Shown piece by piece: positions 16,225-24,368 of a DNA stretch of 64,000 nucleotides. Numbering within the stretch: position 1 is the stretch's first letter; each line of letters opens with the position of its first letter. A program made the translations under genes and the position numbers. The stretch is from Oscillospiraceae bacterium (GTDB lineage: Bacteria > Bacillota > Clostridia > Oscillospirales > Acutalibacteraceae). Below the pieces are notes generated by a model. That model saw only the letters and a list, made by a program, of their open reading frames with translations. It searched no databases and was not told the DNA's origin. The stretch lies in contig DPVM01000008.1 in NCBI GenBank assembly GCA_003526845.1, forward strand, positions 237,575 to 301,574. Reading direction: 5' to 3'.

Positions 16225-17397
16225 ATGCAGGAAATTATATTAATTAAAAACGGCGAGCTTGTGCTCAAGGGCCTTAACAGAAACACATTTGAGGATGTTT
16301 TGATTAAAAATATGCGCAAGTCGCTTAAAAATCTCGGCGATTTCAAATTCACAAAAAGCCAGTCAACGATTATGGTTGAGAGCGAGGACAAGGACCTTGA
16401 CCTTGACGATGCGGTTGATGTTTTGAAAAAAGTTTTCGGTATTGCGGCACTTTCAAGAGCCGCCCTTGCCAAAAAGGATATGGACTCGATTATGACCACC
16501 GCCGCAGAATATCTTAAGGACGAGCTTTCGGCGGCTAAAACATTTAAAGTTGAGGCTAAAAGAAGCGACAAAAAGTTCCCGTTCAAATCTCCCGAAATCA
16601 GCAGAGAACTCGGCGGCTATCTTTTGTCAAAATTCAATCATCTTAAGGTTGATGTTCACAACCCGGATGTTACTGTAACCGTTGAGGTGCGCGATAATTA
16701 TGCTTTTATTCGCGGTAATAATATTAAGGGCGCAGGCGGTATGCCCGTCGGCACAAGCGGCAGAGCCGCCGTTCTCATCAGCGGCGGAATCGACTCACCC
16801 GTTGCGGCTTATATGATGGCAAAAAGAGGAATTGAACTTATTGCTGTTCACTTTGCATCGCCGCCGTACACAACGGAGCTTGCAGAGCTTAAGGTTATGG
16901 ACTTGCTCCACAGGGTTGCAAAATACAGCGGTATGATTGCAACATATGTTGTGCCGTTTACGGAAATTCAGGAGCAAATCAGAGATAACTGCCCCGAGGA
17001 ATATTTCACCATCATTATGCGCAGATTTATGATGAAAATAAGCGAAAAAATCGCTCAAAATCAAAACTGTCATGCGCTTATTACCGGTGAAAGCGTCGGT
17101 CAGGTTGCAAGCCAAACAATTTATGCGCTCGGTTGCACCGACGCGGTGACGGATATGCCTGTTTTCAGACCGTGTATCGGTATGGATAAGGACGAAATCG
17201 TCGCAATTTCAAGAAAAATCGACACATTTGAAACCTCAATTCAGCCGTATGAGGATTGCTGTACCGTATTCACACCGAAGCATCCAAAAACGCGCGCAAA
17301 AATCGAAGATGTCGAAAAAGCCGAGCAGGCTTTGAAAAATGCAGATGAAATGATTGAAAGAGCTGTTGAAAACGCAAGAAAGACAGTTATTAAATAG
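16225..17397 (+). CDS. thiI: tRNA 4-thiouridine synthase ThiI
   Basis: A 390-aa ThiI that adenylates and thiolates U8 of tRNA. It has the N-terminal ferredoxin-like and THUMP domains (about 1-165) and the PP-loop ATPase with SGGIDSP at 186-192. The C-terminal rhodanese domain of the enterobacterial form is absent, as is normal for Firmicutes that use NifZ. CGYPCCTVF-type sulfur chemistry is suggested by the paired cysteines in YEDCCTVFTPKHP. Cotranscribed with nifZ; the next gene starts 20 bp on. Confidence 0.93.
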   Translation: MQEIILIKNGELVLKGLNRNTFEDVLIKNMRKSLKNLGDFKFTKSQSTIMVESEDKDLDLDDAVDVLKKVFGIAALSRAALAKKDMDSIMTTAAEYLKDELSAAKTFKVEAKRSDKKFPFKSPEISRELGGYLLSKFNHLKVDVHNPDVTVTVEVRDNYAFIRGNNIKGAGGMPVGTSGRAAVLISGGIDSPVAAYMMAKRGIELIAVHFASPPYTTELAELKVMDLLHRVAKYSGMIATYVVPFTEIQEQIRDNCPEEYFTIIMRRFMMKISEKIAQNQNCHALITGESVGQVASQTIYALGCTDAVTDMPVFRPCIGMDKDEIVAISRKIDTFETSIQPYEDCCTVFTPKHPKTRAKIEDVEKAEQALKNADEMIERAVENARKTVIK

Positions 17398-17416
17398 TCG
17401 GAGAATTTTGTTTTAA

Positions 17417-19459
17417 ATGAGCGGATATAATGAACTTGATGACATTTTAATATCACTCAGACAGCGCCGCGAGGAAAACGAGGCAGGCGAGAGCGCCACA
17501 CCGGAAGTGCCGCCCAAAGCCAAATCAAGGGTGCAAAGAGCCGCCGAGGAGGCGGAGCGCCAACGCCTTGAGCAGGAGCGACTGCGCAAAGAGCGCGAGG
17601 AAGAGCGTAAAGCGCAGGAGGAAAGAGAGCGCAGGGAACGTGAACTTCGCGAAAAGGAAATGCGCGAGCGCTTGGAGCGTGAACGCAAGGCACGCGAGGA
17701 GGCTGAAAGAGAGCGTCAACGCAAAAAGGAGCTTGAACGCGCACAGCTTGAACGTCAGCATGCACAGTGGCGCGCCGCTCAGGCAAAACTTAAAGAGGAG
17801 CAGGAAAAAGAAAGACAAAAGCTCCTTGAAGAGGAGATTAAAAAAGAAGAGCCTTTCCAATTAAAAGAAAACACAAAATCGTCAAAGACTGAGGACGAGG
17901 CACAGCATATAAACTTAAAAAAAGAAAGTGACAAGTCCCCGATTGACGAGCCTAAAAAAACCGATGAACAGGGTGAGACCGACGAAAATAAGGCAGTTAA
18001 TAATCTGCCCGAAACCTTGCCTGACGATAACAATGCCGAGGCGGAAAATAACGAAGAGGCGTTATCGCCTCTCAAAGATGACAAAAGGGCGGCAAAAAAA
18101 GCGGCAAAACGCGCAAAACTTGAGGCGGAGCTTTTGGCAAGACGCCTCAAAGCGGAGGAAAAACAACGCAAAAAAGACGAAAAAAAGCGCCTGAAAAAAG
18201 AAAAGCAACAAGAGCTTGCCCCTCCGGAGCGTAAAGACGAAAAGTCGGACGAGGATAATTCAAAATCCGATGAATCAAATCTTACGGTTGACGAAAAAGC
18301 TGCAGAGGAGTTAAACACCGACAATGCGGCAGTGCCGATTGAAAAAGCGGACACCGATGATTTGAAAGGGAATGCCGAGCAGCAGGCAGACACAGACGAT
18401 GAGCAAGAGGATGAATTCGTTTGGTACAAATCAGTTGAGCATAAGTCGCCGAAAAAGAGCGTTAAGGAAAAGCTTTCGCCCGAAAAAATCAAGGCAGGAA
18501 TAAAAAAGAGCGTGAACACCGTTTTTGTAAAGCCTTTTGTATTTGTCAAAGAGATGTTTCGCGACGAAATTTTCCCTGCGGCAGGGCGTTCGTTTAAAAA
18601 AATGCTTACAAAGCAGTTCGCGATTTTTCTTGCCGTTGTCGTTGTAATCGGCGCGGCAGGCTACGGCGGCTATCGCCTTTACGAATACAGCCGCGTTGCG
18701 TATCTCAATTCCTACAAAAAAGAGTTCCCGGGTGTGGAATTCCCCGAGGGCATTTTGGAGGAAATGTGCGGCGAATACGGAAAAAATCAAAATGTTGTTT
18801 GCAAAATTTCGCCAAAGGATAAGGATGAATTTGTTGCTGCAACCTCCGACAAAGAGGATAATTACGCTTATGCATACCCGAGCTTTGATGTGAAAAACGA
18901 ACAGCAGTTTCAAAGCATTGATATTTCAAATGTCAGTGGATTTGATGATCTTGAATCGCTTTATTCAACGCGCGATGCATTTTTGGATTCGTCACAAATG
19001 TATGATTTGACAACGCTTTATTCAAAAAGCAGTTATCGTGTAATTGCCGCATATTATACAAATACCGTTGCGACAGATGATGCAGGCTATGTTTTTCCGT
19101 ATAACTGTTACGGCAATATGACGGAAAAAAGTTTTCGCTCGTATGTTGACAAAATCAAGTCGCGCCGTCTTTATGACACGGGCTATAATTTTTCGTATGA
19201 CGATAATTTTTTAAGCATCAGCGCAGACAGCGATTTTATGCCGAATTTCAAATTCGTTGTTCTTTGTGTTAAAAATACACAAAAAAATACGGAGAAATCG
19301 ACAACCGCAATCGACAACGAAAGTGTGCATTATCCGCAGGCTTGGTATGACAAAAACGGCGAAACAAACCCTTATCGTTTTTCGTCAAATTGGTATCCCG
19401 AGATTTATACCGACGATAACTCAAACACAAAAAGATTGACAAGCAAAGACTTTCAATAA
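17417..19459 (+). CDS. Coiled-coil membrane protein with degenerate sortase B-like domain
   Basis: A 680-aa single-pass membrane protein. Residues 35-150 are an almost pure Glu/Arg/Lys coiled coil, 150-340 are acidic low complexity with a second Lys/Ala coil (220-265), then a transmembrane helix (about 400-418) and an outside domain (about 430-650). The outside part resembles class B sortase: YRVIAAYYTNT (540-550), SFRSYVDKIKSRRLYDTGYN, DDNFLSISAD. Where sortases have the TLSTC cysteine, this protein has Ser-Ile-Ser-Ala-Asp (600-604), and no catalytic His or Arg was found. It is probably a non-enzymatic membrane or envelope protein. Last gene of the thiI operon. Confidence 0.78.
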   Translation: MSGYNELDDILISLRQRREENEAGESATPEVPPKAKSRVQRAAEEAERQRLEQERLRKEREEERKAQEERERRERELREKEMRERLERERKAREEAERERQRKKELERAQLERQHAQWRAAQAKLKEEQEKERQKLLEEEIKKEEPFQLKENTKSSKTEDEAQHINLKKESDKSPIDEPKKTDEQGETDENKAVNNLPETLPDDNNAEAENNEEALSPLKDDKRAAKKAAKRAKLEAELLARRLKAEEKQRKKDEKKRLKKEKQQELAPPERKDEKSDEDNSKSDESNLTVDEKAAEELNTDNAAVPIEKADTDDLKGNAEQQADTDDEQEDEFVWYKSVEHKSPKKSVKEKLSPEKIKAGIKKSVNTVFVKPFVFVKEMFRDEIFPAAGRSFKKMLTKQFAIFLAVVVVIGAAGYGGYRLYEYSRVAYLNSYKKEFPGVEFPEGILEEMCGEYGKNQNVVCKISPKDKDEFVAATSDKEDNYAYAYPSFDVKNEQQFQSIDISNVSGFDDLESLYSTRDAFLDSSQMYDLTTLYSKSSYRVIAAYYTNTVATDDAGYVFPYNCYGNMTEKSFRSYVDKIKSRRLYDTGYNFSYDDNFLSISADSDFMPNFKFVVLCVKNTQKNTEKSTTAIDNESVHYPQAWYDKNGETNPYRFSSNWYPEIYTDDNSNTKRLTSKDFQ

Positions 19460-19462
19460 AAC

Positions 19463-19505
19463 AACCCCACCGTGAAAACAAAATCACGATGGGGTGTTTT
19501 TTTAT
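19463..19505. terminator. Terminator between convergent genes
   Basis: ACCCCACCGTGA pairs with TCACGATGGGGT (one mismatch), followed by seven T. It ends the nifZ-thiI operon and faces luxS. Confidence 0.88.
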
Positions 19506-19516
19506 ATCGGGTTTAA

Positions 19517-19990
19517 TTATTCGTCATCCTCTGCTGTGGGATAAACAAGATCTTCCTTTGTCCAATCCTTAATTACATTCAAAAATTCTTTTGCCTCGGC
19601 TTTTGCCTGCGGAAGGTTATGCTCAAGGCAGTTGCCGCATTCCTTCGGCGATGCGCCCGGAATTTTCTCCCAGAAATTAGCGATATATTCAAATGCGTCT
19701 TTGATAAGCTGAATTGAATAATTGTCGCTTAAACTTCTTGTGAGAAAATAAAAGCCTGTTCTGCATCCCATCGGACCGAAATAAATGATATTGTCGCCAA
19801 ACTCGGTGTTTCTTACATATGTTGCAAAAATATGCTCAATTGTGTGAATTGCAGAGTTTGTTAAAACGGGTTCTCTGTTAGGCTCCTTCATACGAATGTC
19901 ATAGGTTGTAATATCATCATCAATTCTGCTGATATATATACCTCTTTTTAAAATGTTGTGGTCAATTTGAAAACTCGGAATTGTTTTCAT
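19517..19990 (-). CDS. luxS: S-ribosylhomocysteine lyase LuxS
   Basis: Cleaves S-ribosylhomocysteine to homocysteine and DPD, the precursor of autoinducer 2, recycling the product of SAM-dependent methylations. From this start it has 157 aa with the metal site HTIEH (His49, His53), catalytic Glu52, GPMGCRTG (Cys76) and ECGNC (Cys121). MKTIPSFQIDH aligns with the start of Bacillus LuxS, so the ATG at 19990 is preferred to the one two codons upstream (19996). It is the last gene of a compact minus-strand unit with the phospholipase-like gene. Confidence 0.95.
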   Translation of the reverse strand: MKTIPSFQIDHNILKRGIYISRIDDDITTYDIRMKEPNREPVLTNSAIHTIEHIFATYVRNTEFGDNIIYFGPMGCRTGFYFLTRSLSDNYSIQLIKDAFEYIANFWEKIPGASPKECGNCLEHNLPQAKAEAKEFLNVIKDWTKEDLVYPTAEDDE

Positions 19991-19992
19991 AA

Positions 19993-20928
19993 TCATTCAA
20001 CCTCCGTTCCTGTTAAAAATGATATATTGTGTGTTACGGTGTACGCCGTCAGTTTGCCCTGTGTCATTTGGATAAACCCGCGATACAGCACATCAAAGTC
20101 AAATTTTGAAAATTCAAACAAATCCTCAAAACTTTCGCTTCTGATTTTGCTGTCAAACGGCGATTTCCATTTAAGCCTATTTATATTAACATATTTTTTT
20201 GCTTTTTCCAAGTCCCTCGGCTTTATCATCGAAGAAAATTTGAAAAATTTTATTATCGGCGCAAAAATCGTTTCGATTGCCACGCAAACGGGGCGCAAAG
20301 CACCGCGCTTGTCCTGTAAAATTTTTTGCATTCGTCTTGTGTCAGCGATTGCAGTTGCGACATCTTTTTCGTCAATGAATTTTCCCGTCACTTTCGGCAC
20401 AACAAACGCCAAAAGGTGTGATATTTCGTCAATTACCTCTATCTTGTTGGTTATTGTGTCTGCCGAATTAAATTGTGATACATCAAAAACGCCGCCGTGT
20501 TCCGTCAAAAGATATGTGTCTGCCGCTGTTTCAATCTGATTGTGAACAGAGCTTTTGTGTATAGCTTTTTTGCTTTGACAAATTTTGTCCTGCAAATAAT
20601 ATACATACGGATGACAGTTTCTGTCAAGCGCGTAGTGCATAATAAATCCCGCAATGTATGATTTTGCAATGTCGGGATTGAGCGACAGCGGAATATACTC
20701 ACAAAATGCGTCAAAAATTTTTTCGGGCTTTGCTCTGTGCAAGAGCGAGCCTATTTTGTTTTTCGGCACGCCAAACATGGAAATAGGCAATACTCGGTGA
20801 AAAAAGAAAATATCGGCTCCCTGCGTTCCGATTGCGGCGGCGTCAAAATTAAATTCAAAATCGCCGTGTTTTTTTACAATGTCTTGCGTTTCTTTTAAAA
20901 ACAAATAGTGCGTGCAAAATGCAGGCAT
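19993..20928 (-). CDS. Zinc-dependent phospholipase C-like protein
   Basis: A 311-aa protein of the zinc-dependent phospholipase C / S1-P1 nuclease-like family. Family features are the early His (CTHYLF), FFFHRVLP, and the FIMHYALDRNCHPY segment with two metal-binding His. There is no signal peptide, so unlike the clostridial alpha-toxin it stays inside; many such cytoplasmic relatives are uncharacterised. ATG 20928 follows AGGGG and overlaps the rluA stop (TGATG). Its stop overlaps the longer luxS start. Confidence 0.82.
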   Translation of the reverse strand: MPAFCTHYLFLKETQDIVKKHGDFEFNFDAAAIGTQGADIFFFHRVLPISMFGVPKNKIGSLLHRAKPEKIFDAFCEYIPLSLNPDIAKSYIAGFIMHYALDRNCHPYVYYLQDKICQSKKAIHKSSVHNQIETAADTYLLTEHGGVFDVSQFNSADTITNKIEVIDEISHLLAFVVPKVTGKFIDEKDVATAIADTRRMQKILQDKRGALRPVCVAIETIFAPIIKFFKFSSMIKPRDLEKAKKYVNINRLKWKSPFDSKIRSESFEDLFEFSKFDFDVLYRGFIQMTQGKLTAYTVTHNISFLTGTEVE

Positions 20929-21773
20929 CAAATCACCCCTTTCATATCGTTTGGAAATTCCGTTGAAAAATGCATTTTTTCATTCGTCACGGGATGAATA
21001 AAATATATGTCTTTGCAGTGCAGTGCCTGACGGCTGATTTTTGTGCAGTCGCCGCCGTACATTGCATCGCCCAAAAGCGGATGCCCCATGCTTTGCATAT
21101 GCACCCTGATTTGATGTGTGCGCCCCGTTTCAAGGTTGAATTTCAAAAGCGTTGAGTTTTCGCCTTTTTTTACAATGAAATAATGCGTTATTGCGCTTTC
21201 ACCGTTTTCGTCAACCTTACGCTTGATTATGCTGTCGCCGCACCTTGCAATCGGTGCGTCAATTGTTCCGTCACGCTCGACATTACCGCCGACAACCGCA
21301 TAATAGTCCTTTTTGATTTTGCCTGCGAGCTTTGCCGCCGCCAATTCGTGTTTTGCAACCAAAACTATGCCGCTTGTGTCTCTGTCGAGGCGATAGACGG
21401 CACGAAAAGCGGTGCTTGCACCGGTGTGATACGATACAAAATTTGCAAGTGTGTCGCCACGGTGATTTCTGCTTTCGTGAACGGGGACGAGCGGCGGCTT
21501 GTTCAAAACAATTATATCATCGTCCTCATAGACGATTTCTATATCGAGCTTTGCAGGCGTTGCCGCCGAGCCGCTTTCTTCGATTTTGATTTTGATTGTG
21601 TCGCCGGTGTTTGCCGTGTCAATCGCTTTTGTAAACTCGCCGTTTTTTGTTATTCCGCTTTCGGTTTGCTTAAGCTTTGTCAAAAGGGAGGACGAAACGC
21701 CGAAATCACGCAAAATATCGCGGATTTGTTTTTCGTTGTCTTTTGGCAACACTTTAATTTCAATCTCTCTCAT
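20928..21773 (-). CDS. RluA-family pseudouridine synthase
   Basis: A 281-aa enzyme that isomerises uridine to pseudouridine in rRNA or tRNA. An S4-like N-terminal part (about 1-75) precedes the catalytic domain with YRLDRDTSG, which holds the catalytic Asp, and the later LETGRTHQIRVHM motif. First gene of the rluA-plcC-luxS unit, with a TGATG overlap to the next gene. The exact target site cannot be told from sequence. A second member of this family is at 56527. Confidence 0.92.
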   Translation of the reverse strand: MREIEIKVLPKDNEKQIRDILRDFGVSSSLLTKLKQTESGITKNGEFTKAIDTANTGDTIKIKIEESGSAATPAKLDIEIVYEDDDIIVLNKPPLVPVHESRNHRGDTLANFVSYHTGASTAFRAVYRLDRDTSGIVLVAKHELAAAKLAGKIKKDYYAVVGGNVERDGTIDAPIARCGDSIIKRKVDENGESAITHYFIVKKGENSTLLKFNLETGRTHQIRVHMQSMGHPLLGDAMYGGDCTKISRQALHCKDIYFIHPVTNEKMHFSTEFPNDMKGVI

Positions 21774-21784
21774 AATCTAAATAA

Positions 21785-21813
21785 AAAGGTTTGCAGTGCT
21801 TGCAAACCCTTTA
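21785..21813 (-). terminator. Terminator of degV
   Basis: GGTTTGCA and TGCAAACC flank a short loop; on the minus strand a run of T (CCTTTTTATTT) follows. It separates degV from the rluA unit. Confidence 0.85.
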
Positions 21814-21820
21814 AAATCAT

Positions 21821-22681
21821 TTATTTTGTGTATGATACGATAATTCCGCCGTTGCTTGCGTATGTTGAGTTCAAACCGCTGCATTTCAAAATATCAACAC
21901 TGCCGAACTTAACACTTGCGGCGATTTTGTCGGCAAGGAGCTTTGCTCTCTCTTCACAGCAAACATGCGATATAATCAATCGTTTGTCGCTTGCGTCAAC
22001 ACCGTCGAGGCTTTCGGCAATCAAATTTGCCATTTTAACAAGCGCCCTGTTCATTGCAATGTCCTGTCCCGCAAGGGTGATGTTGCCCTGCGTTGTGCGC
22101 TCAAAAATCATTTTGATTCTCAGTTTTTTAAGCACACTTGCGGCAACGGCAAACATTCTGCCGTTTTTCTTGAGTACATCAAGCGATTCAAGGCAAAAAT
22201 AAAGGGCAGTGCGGTTTACTGTGAAATCCTCGGTGTCCGCAACAATGGCATCAAAATCCATGCCGCTGTCTGCAAGCTTTTTGATATGCTCGGCAATAAG
22301 CGTTTCTAATCCCGATGTTGCAAGCGAGTTGAAAACATGGATGTTTTTTTTGCTTTCAGGGTGCTCGTCATTATAAAGCTCAACACCCTGCAACGCACTG
22401 TTGTATGTGCCGGAAAGCTTATCGGTTATGGTGATTATATACAAATCGTCTTCGTCGCAGTCGATAGCTGTTGCCCAAGCATCAGGTGACGGGCAGGCTG
22501 TTTTTGCAACACCGTTAAACTCCAATGTTTTGTTGATATAGTCCTGTTGGTCAAAATTTTCGTCGTCCAATATTGTGTAGTCGCCGAGCTCAAGCGTCAG
22601 CGGAACAAATGTAATGTTGCCCCACTGCGACATTTCACTTGTCTTGTCGCAGCAACTGTCGGCAATTATTCTGTAGCTCAT
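21821..22681 (-). CDS. DegV family fatty acid-binding protein
   Basis: A 286-aa DegV/FakB-type protein that carries fatty acids, presenting them to a fatty acid kinase for phospholipid synthesis. The N-terminal IIADSCCD, the TACPSP segment and DKLSGTYNSA contain the conserved ligand contacts; the C-terminal ISHVCCEERA and GGIIVSYTK complete the fold. GAGGG precedes the ATG. Single-gene unit with its own promoter and terminator. No kinase gene (fakA) lies in the window. Confidence 0.9.
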   Translation of the reverse strand: MSYRIIADSCCDKTSEMSQWGNITFVPLTLELGDYTILDDENFDQQDYINKTLEFNGVAKTACPSPDAWATAIDCDEDDLYIITITDKLSGTYNSALQGVELYNDEHPESKKNIHVFNSLATSGLETLIAEHIKKLADSGMDFDAIVADTEDFTVNRTALYFCLESLDVLKKNGRMFAVAASVLKKLRIKMIFERTTQGNITLAGQDIAMNRALVKMANLIAESLDGVDASDKRLIISHVCCEERAKLLADKIAASVKFGSVDILKCSGLNSTYASNGGIIVSYTK

Positions 22682-22752
22682 ACCGATTCCCTCGTTAAAC
22701 AGTATTATATTATATACATTATATTATCACAGCTTTTTCGGCTGCTGAATAG

Positions 22753-22781
22753 ATTATAACTGTTAAAATCTGCGCCGTCAA
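22753..22781 (-). promoter_or_regulatory. SigA promoter of degV
   Basis: On the minus strand TTGACG (22781-22776) and TATAAT (22758-22753) lie 17 bp apart, 70 bp upstream of the degV start. Confidence 0.78.
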
Positions 22782-22872
22782 CTATTATTATATGTTATAT
22801 TATCTGTTATTTTACATTTTACTAACTTTGACTATATTCTGTACGAAAAATGGCAAAATATGCAAATTCAAA

Positions 22873-22959
22873 TGCAAAAATATACATAAAAATGCATAAT
22901 TATATGTAAATATATACAAATATGGCGCAATAAGGCACGAATATTTGCATAATAATACA
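22873..22959 (+). promoter_or_regulatory. Three possible ArgR boxes upstream of argG
   Basis: Three 14-bp near-palindromes of the ArgR type TGnAT-N4-ATnCA occur at 22873-22886 (one mismatch), 22905-22918 (one mismatch) and 22946-22959 (exact). They are 32 and 41 bp apart, close to whole helical turns, and end 19 bp before the argG promoter. The region is extremely AT-rich, so chance matches are possible. Confidence 0.45.
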
Positions 22960-22977
22960 AAAAATACTCAAAAGGTC

Positions 22978-23005
22978 TTGCAATTATAATATCAAATGAT
23001 ATAAT
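22978..23005 (+). promoter_or_regulatory. Promoter of argG
   Basis: TTGCAA (22978-22983) and TATAAT (23000-23005) are 16 bp apart, 54 bp before the argG start. Confidence 0.7.
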
Positions 23006-23059
23006 ATGAAACATAAGATAAATAAAGTTAATGCAAACGCATTAAAAGGAGATATTGTT

Positions 23060-24295
23060 ATGGATAAAAAAGATATTAAAAAGGTAGTCCTTGCTTATTC
23101 CGGCGGACTTGATACCTCAATCATCATTCCTTGGCTTAAGGAAAACTACAATAACTGCGAAGTTATCGCAGTAAGCGGCGATGTAGGTCAGGGAACAGAG
23201 CTTGACGGTCTTGAAGAAAAGGCAATCGCAACAGGCGCATCAAAGCTTTATGTTCTTGATTTGAAGGACGAATATGTTGAGGATTACATTTTCCCATGCC
23301 TTAAGGCAGGCGCAGATTATGAAAAATACCTTCTCGGTACATCACACGCTCGCCCGTGCATCGCAAAGGGCCTTGCAGAGATTGCCAAAAAAGAGGGTGC
23401 TGACGCTATTTGCCACGGTTGCACAGGCAAGGGCAACGACCAAGTTCGTTTTGAACTTGCACTCAAAGCATTCGCTCCGGAAATGGCTATTATCGCTCCG
23501 TGGCGTGAGTGGAACATCACCTCTCGTGAGGAGGAAATCGAGTATGCCGAGGCACACAATATTCCGCTTAAAATCAACCGTGAAACAAACTATTCAAAGG
23601 ATAAAAATGTTTGGCACCTTTCACACGAGGGACTTGACCTTGAGGACCCTGCAAACGAGCCACAGTATTTGAAGGATGGCTTCCTCGAACTCGGTGTCGC
23701 TCCGGAGAAAGCTCCCGATGAGCCTACATATATCACAATTCATTTTGAAAAAGGTGTTCCTACCGCTATCGACGGCAAGGAAATGAAAGCTCTTGATATT
23801 GTTGAAACTCTCAACGAAATCGGCGGCAAAAACGGCATCGGTCTTCTTGACATTGTTGAAAACCGTCTCGTAGGTATGAAGAGCCGCGGCGTTTATGAAA
23901 CTCCGGGCGGCACAATTCTTTACAAAGCACACGAGCTTCTCGAAATGATTACTCTTGACCGCGATACTCAACACTACAAGAGAATTGTCGCTCAAAAATA
24001 CGGCGAGCTTGTTTACAACGGAATGTGGTTCTCGCCGCTTCGCGAGGCACTTGCTGCATTTGTTGACGAAACACAAAAGACTGTTACAGGAGATGTAAAG
24101 CTTAAACTTTACAAGGGTAACATTATCAATGCAGGCATCACATCACCGTATACACTTTATGATGAAAACATTGCTTCGTTCGGCGATGACGGCGGCGCTT
24201 ACAATCAGTATGATGCGGCCGGCTTCATTAACCTCTTCGGTCTTTCAACAAAGGTTAAAGCACTCCTTGACCAAAAGAGAGAAAGCAATAAATAA
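23060..24295 (+). CDS. argG: Argininosuccinate synthase
   Basis: Joins citrulline and aspartate with ATP to make argininosuccinate, the penultimate step of arginine synthesis. From this start it has 411 aa, the usual length is about 400. The N-terminal PP-loop AYSGGLDTSI binds ATP, and GCTGKGNDQVRFE and the later substrate motifs are intact. The ATG at 23060 has AAAAGGAGA upstream; the frame is open 18 codons further but that would start at the promoter. argH follows after a hairpin. Confidence 0.97.
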   Translation: MDKKDIKKVVLAYSGGLDTSIIIPWLKENYNNCEVIAVSGDVGQGTELDGLEEKAIATGASKLYVLDLKDEYVEDYIFPCLKAGADYEKYLLGTSHARPCIAKGLAEIAKKEGADAICHGCTGKGNDQVRFELALKAFAPEMAIIAPWREWNITSREEEIEYAEAHNIPLKINRETNYSKDKNVWHLSHEGLDLEDPANEPQYLKDGFLELGVAPEKAPDEPTYITIHFEKGVPTAIDGKEMKALDIVETLNEIGGKNGIGLLDIVENRLVGMKSRGVYETPGGTILYKAHELLEMITLDRDTQHYKRIVAQKYGELVYNGMWFSPLREALAAFVDETQKTVTGDVKLKLYKGNIINAGITSPYTLYDENIASFGDDGGAYNQYDAAGFINLFGLSTKVKALLDQKRESNK

Positions 24296-24310
24296 TTAAA
24301 AACCGATTTC

Positions 24311-24340
24311 AAGGGAGGATAAATCATCCTCCCTTATTTT
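24311..24340 (+). terminator. Hairpin between argG and argH
   Basis: AAGGGAGGAT pairs perfectly with ATCCTCCCTT and is followed by ATTTTAAAT, a short imperfect T run. It probably lowers argH transcription relative to argG rather than stopping it fully. Confidence 0.75.
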
Positions 24341-24368
24341 AAATATACTTAACATATAGGAGAAATTT

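Noticed and set aside
17779..18549. 256-aa Ser/Phe-rich minus-strand ORF
   Set aside because: Mirror of the Glu/Lys-rich low-complexity part of the membrane protein; composition is an antisense artefact.
21183..22202. 339-aa plus-strand ORF across rluA and degV
   Set aside because: Antisense to two clear genes, spans their boundary, no family pattern or binding site.
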